This document shows positions 14,138-20,556 of a stretch of 20,556 nt of DNA, in pieces. The translations under genes and the position numbers were made by a program. Origin of the DNA: an uncultured Alistipes sp. Its GTDB lineage: Bacteria; Bacteroidota; Bacteroidia; Bacteroidales; Rikenellaceae. The notes below the pieces were generated by a model that was not told where the DNA came from, searched no databases, and saw nothing but the letters and a program-made list of their open reading frames with translations. The stretch lies in NCBI GenBank assembly GCA_934754975.1, contig CAKVKI010000016.1:1-20556 (forward strand). The letters are read 5' to 3'. The stretch's first letter is position 1. Each line of letters begins with the position of its first letter.

Positions 14138-16144
14138 ATGCACTTCCCGGAACGAATAGCCATAGCTTTCACGGTCAACGATTCATATGCCCAGCACTGC
14201 TGCGTTGCAATGGTTTCCGCTTTGGAAAATAACAAATCGGAACAGCTGGACATTTATATATTCACCGATTACTTCTCGGAAAAAACCCGCCAATTATTCG
14301 AAGAAACCGTAAAACGCTACGGCGAAAACCACCGGATATTTTTCGTGATCGTCGACGACAGCGCATTAAAAGGGCTGCGACTCAATATCGAATACATCAC
14401 TCACCATACCTATTACCGGTTCCTGCTTCCGAATTTACTGCCCGATCTAGACCGGATCCTGTACCTCGATTCCGATTTGGTCGTCGACGGCCCCCTGCGC
14501 CGGCTCTGGGAAACGCCCTTGGACGGATATCTCAGCGCCGGAGTCAGCGATACATGGATCGAACAATTCAACTACAAATACCGTATCGGAATGGCGAAGC
14601 AGGAACTCTACATAAACGCCGGAGTCATCCTGATGAACCTCGACCTGATGCGCAAAGAACAAATTCCGGATCTGCTGATGCAAACAGCGCTGGCAAAGGG
14701 CCGGCAGCTCGACTATCAGGATCAGGATGTAATAAACCTCGTCCTCCGGGGACGCATAAAGGAGGTCCCGGGCATATACAACCACATGGCCTCGGACGAC
14801 AACTCCCGTCAGGGCCGAAAACCGGTCATCATCCACTACAACGGGGATGTCAAACCTTGGTCCACTCAACGCAGATGCCATAACCCGCTGGCGCCTCGTT
14901 ATTTCGCCTACCTGCGGCTCACGCCTTACCGAAAGTTCCGGTCTGAGTTTATCCGGAGCCGGCTCCTGCGCACACTGAAAAAGGCCGTCGGCATCAACGT
15001 ATACCCCGACCGTATCAAAGTAGGCCTCGTCATCGACGAATACTTCGGAGCCTGCGGTACGCCATACGGCGGCTATGGATTCCTGGCCCGCAATTACATC
15101 GCGCGGTATCTGCCCGATACGAACATCTCGGTGGAGGTCCTGCTTTGGGATTGGACCCGCCGGAAGTTCGCTCCCCGGGCTTTGGTGAAAAAAGTCGATA
15201 ACCGGAAGGTAATCATCCCGCCGGGGCGTTTTTTCGTCAGGCGATGGCTGAAGAAAAAAAACTACGACATCTATCTTACGGTCGAACTGACACACAGCAT
15301 CCTCAAGTACGAACAGGGCAATAAGCCGATCATACATTGGATTCAGGATCCCCGCCCATGGAGCGAATGGCTGGAGATACAAACCGTGAAATTGCTCACC
15401 GAAAGTTGCTATTGGAGTTCGAAACTCTACGACAGCGTAAACGAATTCTACCGAAAAGGATTGGTTACATTTGTATCTCAGGGGTATTTTCTCAACAAAA
15501 AGGCAATAGAACTGTACCGGCTCCCGGACGACGTTCCCATCGCCTATATGCCCAATCCGATCGACATAGATTACGAATTCGACCCGGAAAGCTATCCGAA
15601 AAAGAACCATATCCTCTTCATCGGCCGTATCGAATCGGTCAAACGAGGCTGGCTTTTCTGCGAAATTGCAAAACGACTTCCGCAGTACGAATTCTTCATG
15701 CTGGGACAGTCTTTACAGCAAAAGGCCCAGAATGAACGCATCATGGCCAACTACCGCGATATCCCGAACCTCCATTTCGTCGGACACATCGAAGGCGAAG
15801 AGAAGAAGAAATACATCCGCGAAGCCAAAATACTGGTCAACACCTCCATCCACGAAGCGCTGCCGATCACGTTTCTGGAAGCTTTGGCTTACGGCACGCT
15901 GCTGGTCAGCTGCCGCAACCCGGAAAATCTGACTTCGAAATTCGGACGCTACACCGGTCCCGTACTCTGCGACGGCTTCGACAAAGTGCCGCTCTTCACC
16001 AACGCTGTCGAAGAGCTGATAGAAAACGAGGAGCTGCGCAAAGAACTATCCTGCAAGGCCGTCGAATATATCCGGGAAGTCCACCCCGTGCATAAATTCC
16101 AGGAACATATGAGAAGGCTGATTCATGAGCTGACCCACAAATAA
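14138..16144 (+). CDS. Two-domain glycosyltransferase, GT8 fused to GT4
   Basis: A 668-aa protein joining two glycosyltransferase folds. Residues 1-250 are a GT8 (GT-A) domain: IAIAFTVNDSYA at the start, metal-binding DSD (111-113) in ILYLDSDLVV, NAGVILMNLD, DQDVIN, and HYNGDVKPW (233-241). Residues about 290-668 are a GT4 (GT-B) domain: AYMPNPID, ILFIGRIESVKRGW, and the E-x7-E motif at 573-581 (EALPITFLE). No signal peptide or membrane helix is seen, so it acts at the cytoplasmic side, perhaps adding two sugars to a lipid-linked glycan or a protein. Donor and acceptor are unknown. Base composition looks more AT-rich than its neighbours, and no other glycan-synthesis genes are adjacent. Confidence 0.92.
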   Translation: MHFPERIAIAFTVNDSYAQHCCVAMVSALENNKSEQLDIYIFTDYFSEKTRQLFEETVKRYGENHRIFFVIVDDSALKGLRLNIEYITHHTYYRFLLPNLLPDLDRILYLDSDLVVDGPLRRLWETPLDGYLSAGVSDTWIEQFNYKYRIGMAKQELYINAGVILMNLDLMRKEQIPDLLMQTALAKGRQLDYQDQDVINLVLRGRIKEVPGIYNHMASDDNSRQGRKPVIIHYNGDVKPWSTQRRCHNPLAPRYFAYLRLTPYRKFRSEFIRSRLLRTLKKAVGINVYPDRIKVGLVIDEYFGACGTPYGGYGFLARNYIARYLPDTNISVEVLLWDWTRRKFAPRALVKKVDNRKVIIPPGRFFVRRWLKKKNYDIYLTVELTHSILKYEQGNKPIIHWIQDPRPWSEWLEIQTVKLLTESCYWSSKLYDSVNEFYRKGLVTFVSQGYFLNKKAIELYRLPDDVPIAYMPNPIDIDYEFDPESYPKKNHILFIGRIESVKRGWLFCEIAKRLPQYEFFMLGQSLQQKAQNERIMANYRDIPNLHFVGHIEGEEKKKYIREAKILVNTSIHEALPITFLEALAYGTLLVSCRNPENLTSKFGRYTGPVLCDGFDKVPLFTNAVEELIENEELRKELSCKAVEYIREVHPVHKFQEHMRRLIHELTHK

Positions 16145-16166
16145 CCCTGGCGTGTGAATTCTATGA

Positions 16167-16212
16167 ATAAAACAGACGGCGTATCCTTTGCGAGATACGC
16201 CGTCTGTTTTAT
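16167..16212. terminator. Bidirectional terminator, 19-bp perfect stem
   Basis: 16167-16185 pairs perfectly with 16194-16212 around an 8-nt loop. The stem has AAAA/TTTT at its base, so it can terminate both the glycosyltransferase gene (+) and the convergent gene ending at 16227 (-). Confidence 0.9.
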
Positions 16213-16226
16213 CAGTATGCCCTGCC

Positions 16227-17120
16227 TCAGAACTTCCGCACCGCCCGCACGAGGAATTTGTTGTACTTGGGTATCTCGATCACATAGGGAGGTTCGATGC
16301 CCGTATGGGTCGTATAGGCTTCCTTCTCGTCCTTCTCGGTCGAGGAGAAATAGTAGACCAGCCGGTCCATCCGCTTGCCGCCGTTATCCTTGAGCGCGTC
16401 GTTGAAACGGTTGCGGGCCTGGCGGTTGGAATGTATGCGCGTGCCGCCGTTGTAGTTGTGTCCGATGGTCAGCAGTTCGTCGATGGCCGGCAGGTACCAG
16501 CCTTCGCCTTTGTCGCGGCACCACTTGAAAGCCGGGAAATCCTCCCACGAAAGGTTGTTTTCGGCAATATAAGCGGCGACCTTCTCCATGTTTCCCATGC
16601 CGTCGATCCGGTCGTCGGCGCCCGCCACACGCAGGTCCGGCTTCCGGAATTCACTCCACTGCAGGTAAATTTCGTCGAGCGAAATAATCAGTCCGTGCTG
16701 ACGGTCTTCGGTCAGCATGCAGACCACGCCCTTTACGCCGTTCTGGTCGTAAAACTCACCGATCTGATACTCTTTGGCGACATACTGCACCGGCGCAGCC
16801 TGCTGAACAGGCGCCTGCGCAGCGGGAGCCGGAGCGACCGGAGTCGCAGGTGTCAGCGGCGTCGCAGGAATACTTTCCGCCGCCTTGAAATACTCCTTTT
16901 CGCCGTTGGCATACTGGATATAACTGATATCGGCGACAGGCAGTACATAGGTCGGTCCGTCGGGATTCGAAAAACGTTTATACCGTACCGCATCGGGTGT
17001 TATCTCGGTTACTTTGGCCTCGACCTTCGTCGCATCGGTCTTGACGATCAGGTCCTGGGCCGCGGCCGTCAATACGCCGCAAAGCGCTGCCAAAAGCAGC
17101 AGCATCGTTTTTTTCATCAT
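16227..17120 (-). CDS. Exported DUF1566-like protein
   Basis: A 297-aa protein of unknown function. The start is ATG 17120 or the next codon at 17117 (MMKKTMLLLL); the promoter box at 17148-17141 excludes longer forms. A signal peptide ends in TAAAQ. Next is a small beta-rich domain (DLIVKTDATKVEAKVTEITPDAVRYKRF... ISYIQYANGEKEYF) common at the N-terminus of Bacteroidota exported proteins. A Pro/Ala/Gln linker (about 82-115) follows. The C-terminal region is DUF1566/Lcl-like, with YQIGEFYDQNGVKGVVCML, ISLDE and WCRDKGEGWYLPAIDELLTI. The family is often found in surface or adhesin-type proteins. There is no lipobox. It is monocistronic and divergent from ftsY. Confidence 0.82.
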   Translation of the reverse strand: MMKKTMLLLLAALCGVLTAAAQDLIVKTDATKVEAKVTEITPDAVRYKRFSNPDGPTYVLPVADISYIQYANGEKEYFKAAESIPATPLTPATPVAPAPAAQAPVQQAAPVQYVAKEYQIGEFYDQNGVKGVVCMLTEDRQHGLIISLDEIYLQWSEFRKPDLRVAGADDRIDGMGNMEKVAAYIAENNLSWEDFPAFKWCRDKGEGWYLPAIDELLTIGHNYNGGTRIHSNRQARNRFNDALKDNGGKRMDRLVYYFSSTEKDEKEAYTTHTGIEPPYVIEIPKYNKFLVRAVRKF

Positions 17121-17140
17121 CGTTGAAAATGTATATAGTG

Positions 17141-17148
17141 CAAATATA
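17141..17148 (-). promoter_or_regulatory. -7 element of the DUF1566-like gene
   Basis: The minus strand reads TATATTTG, 20 nt before the ATG at 17120. It is divergent from the ftsY box, with 24 nt between them. Confidence 0.66.
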
Positions 17149-17172
17149 ACGTTTTTTTCCAAACATTCTTAT

Positions 17173-17180
17173 TATCTTTG
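17173..17180 (+). promoter_or_regulatory. -7 element of ftsY
   Basis: TATCTTTG matches TAnnTTTG and lies 22 nt before the ftsY ATG. The -33 element is not clear. Confidence 0.66.
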
Positions 17181-17202
17181 TACGGATCTACAGATATTAA
17201 AC

Positions 17203-18207
17203 ATGGCATTTTTCGATATTTTCAAAAAGAAGCAGGATAACGCCGCAGCGAAGGCTCCCGAAGAGCGCAAACAGCAGCAGGAAGAGCTTAACGCCGGACT
17301 GGAGAAGACCAAAACCGGGCTTTTCTCGAAACTCGCACGCGCCGTCGCAGGCCGTTCGACGGTCGATGCAGAGGTATTGGACGACCTGGAAGAGGTGCTG
17401 ATCTCGTCGGACGTAGGCGTCGAAACCACCGTCAAAATCATCCGGAGCATCGAAGAGCGGGTAGCGCACGATAAATATATGGGCACCTCCGAACTGCAGT
17501 CCATTCTGCGCGAAGAGGTGACCGCGCTGATGGAGGAGTCGCACGGCTCCGAAAAGCATTTCGGACTCGACGCCAAAGAGGGCGAACCTTACGTGGTGAT
17601 GGTCGTGGGCGTCAACGGCGCCGGCAAGACCACGACCATCGGCAAACTCGCGGCCCAGCTCACCAAAGCCGGACAAAAGGTCTGGATCGGCGCCGCCGAC
17701 ACGTTCCGCGCCGCAGCCATCGACCAGCTCAAAGTCTGGGCCGACCGCGCGGGAGCCACGATGATCCGTCAGGAGATGGGTTCCGACCCGGCATCGGTGG
17801 CCTTCGACACGCTGACCTCGGCCAAGGCCAACAACGCCGACGTTGTGCTGATCGACACGGCGGGCCGGCTGCACAACAAAATCAACCTGATGAACGAATT
17901 GACCAAAATCCGCAACGTCATGGGCAAGGTGATTCCCGGCGCGCCGCACGAAGTGATGCTCGTGCTGGACGGCTCGACCGGACAAAACGCCTTCGAGCAG
18001 GCCCGGCAGTTCACGCAGGCTACGCAGGTCACTTCGCTCACCATCACCAAACTCGACGGCACGGCCAAAGGCGGCGTGGTAATCGGCATCAGCGACCAGT
18101 TCCACATCCCGGTCCGCTACATCGGCATCGGCGAAGGCATCGACCAGCTGCGCATATTCGACCGCAGGGAGTTCGTAAAGGCACTCTTCGGCGACAGTTC
18201 CGACTAA
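17203..18207 (+). CDS. ftsY: Signal recognition particle receptor FtsY
   Basis: A 334-aa SRP-family GTPase that docks SRP-ribosome complexes at the inner membrane for co-translational insertion. The short N-terminal A region is charged ([22 protein letters not shown]). The N domain spans about 35-118. The G domain carries [10 protein letters not shown] (136-145), DTFRAAA (167-173), DTAGR (218-222) and TKLDG (282-286), and ends with [25 protein letters not shown]. The compact acidic/basic N-terminus is typical of Bacteroidota FtsY. It has its own promoter and a strong terminator. In other Bacteroidota it is, as I recall, usually next to rpmB-rpmG-DUF4295; here about 3.2 kb separates them. Confidence 0.97.
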   Translation: MAFFDIFKKKQDNAAAKAPEERKQQQEELNAGLEKTKTGLFSKLARAVAGRSTVDAEVLDDLEEVLISSDVGVETTVKIIRSIEERVAHDKYMGTSELQSILREEVTALMEESHGSEKHFGLDAKEGEPYVVMVVGVNGAGKTTTIGKLAAQLTKAGQKVWIGAADTFRAAAIDQLKVWADRAGATMIRQEMGSDPASVAFDTLTSAKANNADVVLIDTAGRLHNKINLMNELTKIRNVMGKVIPGAPHEVMLVLDGSTGQNAFEQARQFTQATQVTSLTITKLDGTAKGGVVIGISDQFHIPVRYIGIGEGIDQLRIFDRREFVKALFGDSSD

Positions 18208-18263
18208 GCACGCCCCCCCTGCCGGCAAACCGGATAAGACACGGCCGGCCATATGCGGAAAGC

Positions 18264-18339
18264 ATACATATATTAAAAGTACAAGAATCCAGGCCCCGGG
18301 CTCCAAAACAGAGTCCGGGGCTTTTTTGTATATATGTAT
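18264..18339 (+). terminator. ftsY terminator with outer AT-rich inverted arms
   Basis: The core stem GCCCCGGGCTC (18293-18303) / GAGTCCGGGGC (18311-18321) has one G-T pair and a CAAAACA loop, followed by six T. An outer perfect 10-bp inverted repeat, ATACATATAT (18264-18273) with ATATATGTAT (18330-18339), flanks it. Confidence 0.85.
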
Positions 18340-18573
18340 CATCCAATTTTCCCCGGGAGAGCAGTCAATTATACGCAATTTGAGGATTCAAATACGCAAA
18401 CCACGCCCACCATCAATTTCCATATACATAATTTTGAATATCGATTTTGGACATATTACAAATCGACGACAAAAGCGCGCCTGTTTTTAAAATATTTAAA
18501 TAAATATTTACAACCTGAACTGAGGATTACCGAGCCTCTCTACACAATTACTATTAATATTAACCTTAACTCT
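18340..18573 (+). promoter_or_regulatory. AT-rich leader and candidate control region of the susC-like gene
   Basis: No gene is seen here. A possible -7 box TAATTTTG is at 18429-18436, without a good -33. A 7-bp inverted repeat, TCGATTT (18441-18447) and AAATCGA (18460-18466) with a 12-nt spacer, just downstream could be an operator. A run of A/T repeats (18489-18510) precedes the start. The leader of more than 130 nt leaves room for regulation; none is demonstrated. Confidence 0.45.
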
Positions 18574-20556
18574 ATGAAAATGAATTTGACAACTTCGGAG
18601 AAGAACAGGGGCCTCGTCCGCTTTCTTCTGATGAGTCTGCTGTTTGGCATACTCATTCTTCCGGCCCATGCGCAGGATCGGGTCACGGTGTCCGGGCAGC
18701 TGACCGACAGCAGCCAGACTCCGCTCATCGGCGCTTCGGTCATAGAAAAGGGTACGACCAACGGCGTCACCACCGATGCCGACGGCCGCTACCAGATCTC
18801 CGTGAAACCGGACGGCGTAATCGACTTTTCGTTTATCGGTTACAAACCGCAGTCGCTGGCCGTTATGAACCGCACGGAAATCAACGTTACGATGGAAGAC
18901 GACGCCACGATGATCGGCGAAGTCGTTGCCATCGGTTACGGCTCGCAGCGTAAAGAGGACCTCTCGATGGCGGTCTCGACCGTCAAAGTGGACGACGCAG
19001 CCCGCAGCCGCGCCGCCGACCTCGGAACCCTCCTGCAGGGCCGCATGCCGGGCGTTACGATCCAGCAGTCGGGCGACCCGCTGCAGAAAGCATCGTTCAC
19101 CATCCGCGGCCGCGGTTCGAAAGGCAACGACGACGGCACGGACAAAAGCGCCGCCTACAGCCGTGACAATATCGGCCCGACCTCGGGCGACGGCGTACTG
19201 GTCGTTGTCGACGGTGTCCCCGGCGCTCCCTACATGCCCGAAGATATCGAGACGATCACCATCCTGAAAGATGCCGCTTCCGCCGCTATCTACGGAGCTT
19301 CGGTAGGTTCGAGCGGTGTAATCCTGATTACCACCCGCCAGGCGCAGGCCGGCAAAACCCGCGTGAACGTCAACGTATCGGTCGGCTTCGAACGCGCCAT
19401 GAACCTCCCGACGATGCTCAACGCGCAGCAGTTCTGCGACGTCTGGGGCAAGGCTGTCGAGAACTCGCCGGGCAGTTCGCTGCCCAATCTGGCCAACCCG
19501 CAGGTCTATGCAGGCGCCAACGTCACCCGCACCAACTGGCTCGACGAAATTTTCCGCACGGGCCTGACGCAGCACTATGCCGTATCGATCACCGGCGGCA
19601 GCGAAACGCTCTCGTCGATCCTCTCGGTGACCTACGACAAAAAGGAAGGCACCCTGCTCAACACTTGGAGCCAAGCGCTGGGTGCAAAACTCCATACGGA
19701 ATTCAAACCGGTCAAATGGCTGAAACTTTCGGAGCGCGTAAATTTCGAATACTCCAACGGCCAGGGCAACATCAGCACTTCGCACACAGGTCCGATTTAC
19801 GGCGCCATGTGGTTCCCCGCTTCCGCATCGGTTTATGACCGCGATGCAAACGGCAACATCGTCTACGGAGACGACGGCAAACCGAAATGGGGCGGAATCG
19901 CTTCGTCGGCCGATATGGCCAGCGGCGTCGAAGGTCCCAACATCGTGAATCCCGTCGCCCAGCTCGAGACGATGCACCGCCGCTACCCGCGCACCAAGAT
20001 ATTCTCGACTACGACGCTGGAAATCAAACCCATCACGTCGCTGACGCTGAAGTCGGAGTTCACAGCCGACCTCGACATGCGCGAAGAGGATGAATTCTCG
20101 CCCGTCATCGACGTGCCGGGCGGATCAAGCACTTCGAGCCGCGAGCAGTTCAACTACAACAACTTCCATTACCTTTGGGAGACGACGGCTACGTACGCAC
20201 AGGTATTCGGACGCCACCACATCAGCGCAATGGCGGGTTTCACCACCGACTACAAAAAATTCCGTTACCGCGACTTCCGCACGCAGGGTTACGGCTCCAA
20301 CGACGACCACAATCTGGTATGGGGCGCCGCAGGCTCATGGACCAAAAACCCGAACGAGGATCTGGTGGATTACTCGATGGTCTCGTTCCTCGCCCGTCTC
20401 GGCTATTCGTTCGACGACCGCTATTTCCTCACCGGCAGCATCCGCCGCGACGCATCGTCGAAACTGCCCGCAGCAAAGAACTACGACTGGTTCCCGGCCG
20501 TTTCGGGATCGTGGAAACTCTCTTCGGAGAAATTCTTCCAGAATGCAGGTCTCAAC
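18574..20556 (+). CDS. SusC/RagA-family TonB-dependent outer-membrane transporter, 5' part
   Basis: The first 661 codons of a TonB-linked outer-membrane channel; the frame is open to the window end. A signal peptide (about 1-34, ending AHAQ) has its hydrophobic core at FLLMSLLFGILILP. A carboxypeptidase-regulatory-like domain (37-108: VSGQLTDSSQTPLIGASVIEKGT...) precedes the plug. The plug has LLQGRMPGVTI, FTIRGRG, VVVDGVPG, DIETITILKDAASAAIYG and GVILITT. Barrel strands follow. The usual IYGARGANGV-type motif reads IYGASVGSSGV, and an extra loop (183-206) lies between IRGRGS and the VDGVPG strand. A susD partner is expected just beyond the window. The substrate (glycan or peptide) is unknown. 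Confidence 0.95.
   Translation, partial: MKMNLTTSEKNRGLVRFLLMSLLFGILILPAHAQDRVTVSGQLTDSSQTPLIGASVIEKGTTNGVTTDADGRYQISVKPDGVIDFSFIGYKPQSLAVMNRTEINVTMEDDATMIGEVVAIGYGSQRKEDLSMAVSTVKVDDAARSRAADLGTLLQGRMPGVTIQQSGDPLQKASFTIRGRGSKGNDDGTDKSAAYSRDNIGPTSGDGVLVVVDGVPGAPYMPEDIETITILKDAASAAIYGASVGSSGVILITTRQAQAGKTRVNVNVSVGFERAMNLPTMLNAQQFCDVWGKAVENSPGSSLPNLANPQVYAGANVTRTNWLDEIFRTGLTQHYAVSITGGSETLSSILSVTYDKKEGTLLNTWSQALGAKLHTEFKPVKWLKLSERVNFEYSNGQGNISTSHTGPIYGAMWFPASASVYDRDANGNIVYGDDGKPKWGGIASSADMASGVEGPNIVNPVAQLETMHRRYPRTKIFSTTTLEIKPITSLTLKSEFTADLDMREEDEFSPVIDVPGGSSTSSREQFNYNNFHYLWETTATYAQVFGRHHISAMAGFTTDYKKFRYRDFRTQGYGSNDDHNLVWGAAGSWTKNPNEDLVDYSMVSFLARLGYSFDDRYFLTGSIRRDASSKLPAAKNYDWFPAVSGSWKLSSEKFFQNAGLN

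Noticed and set aside
18508..19977. A 489-codon minus-strand frame opposite the susC-like gene
   Set aside because: The SusC-family domains on the plus strand explain this DNA; the antisense product matches nothing known.

Overview
The window looks like a chromosomal segment of a GC-rich gut Bacteroidota, most likely Rikenellaceae (Alistipes or a relative). The sequence supports this with repeated promoter elements of the TAnnTTTG type (often with TTG/TTTG about 19-20 nt upstream), almost no Shine-Dalgarno sequences, a SusC-family TonB-dependent transporter, and small Bacteroidota-specific families (DUF3127, DUF4295). The genus is inference; the phylum is well supported. No phage, transposase, integrase or CRISPR array is visible.

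Layout. (1) 1-1640: 5' end of rpmE2 (bL31 type B, minus strand), a divergent secreted S1/P1-type zinc nuclease, and a tRNA with anticodon CAT followed by a strong terminator. (2) 1641-2660: a DUF3127 protein ending in an SSB-like acidic tail, and a GNAT acetyltransferase. (3) 2662-7020, all minus strand: an arginase/agmatinase-family gene, nhaA and a degenerate FKBP lipoprotein abut with 0-1 nt gaps, followed by a separately promoted FKBP lipoprotein with duplicated N-terminal domains. (4) 7115-11265, plus strand: pdxB, then pyrD, cinA and a lipoprotein copy of the CinA C-terminal (PncC) domain. (5) 11350-13263: an orphan TPR sensor histidine kinase. (6) 13391-13994: rpmB, rpmG and a 52-residue DUF4295 gene. 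(7) 14138-17120: a GT8-GT4 fusion glycosyltransferase and a convergent exported DUF1566-like protein. (8) 17203-18207: ftsY. (9) 18574 to the window end: the first 661 codons of a susC-like gene, so a glycan or nutrient uptake locus probably starts here.

Most of the window is housekeeping: ribosome, SRP receptor, pyridoxal phosphate and pyrimidine synthesis, NAD-linked pyridine nucleotide recycling, ion homeostasis and envelope folding. The most unusual item is 10726-11265. A tandem copy of the NMN-amidase (PncC) domain of CinA has acquired a clean lipoprotein signal peptide while keeping the family motifs, which suggests nicotinamide-nucleotide deamidation outside the cytoplasm. Other notable points are a class 2-like PyrD with Cys at the catalytic-base position and an 88-residue low-complexity tail, the SSB-like tip on DUF3127, the altered T-loop of the tRNA, and the glycosyltransferase/DUF1566 pair lying between a ribosomal-protein cluster and ftsY.

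Several starts given here are shorter than the longest open frame because a TAnnTTTG element lies at or downstream of the upstream start codon (7020, 14138, 17120).
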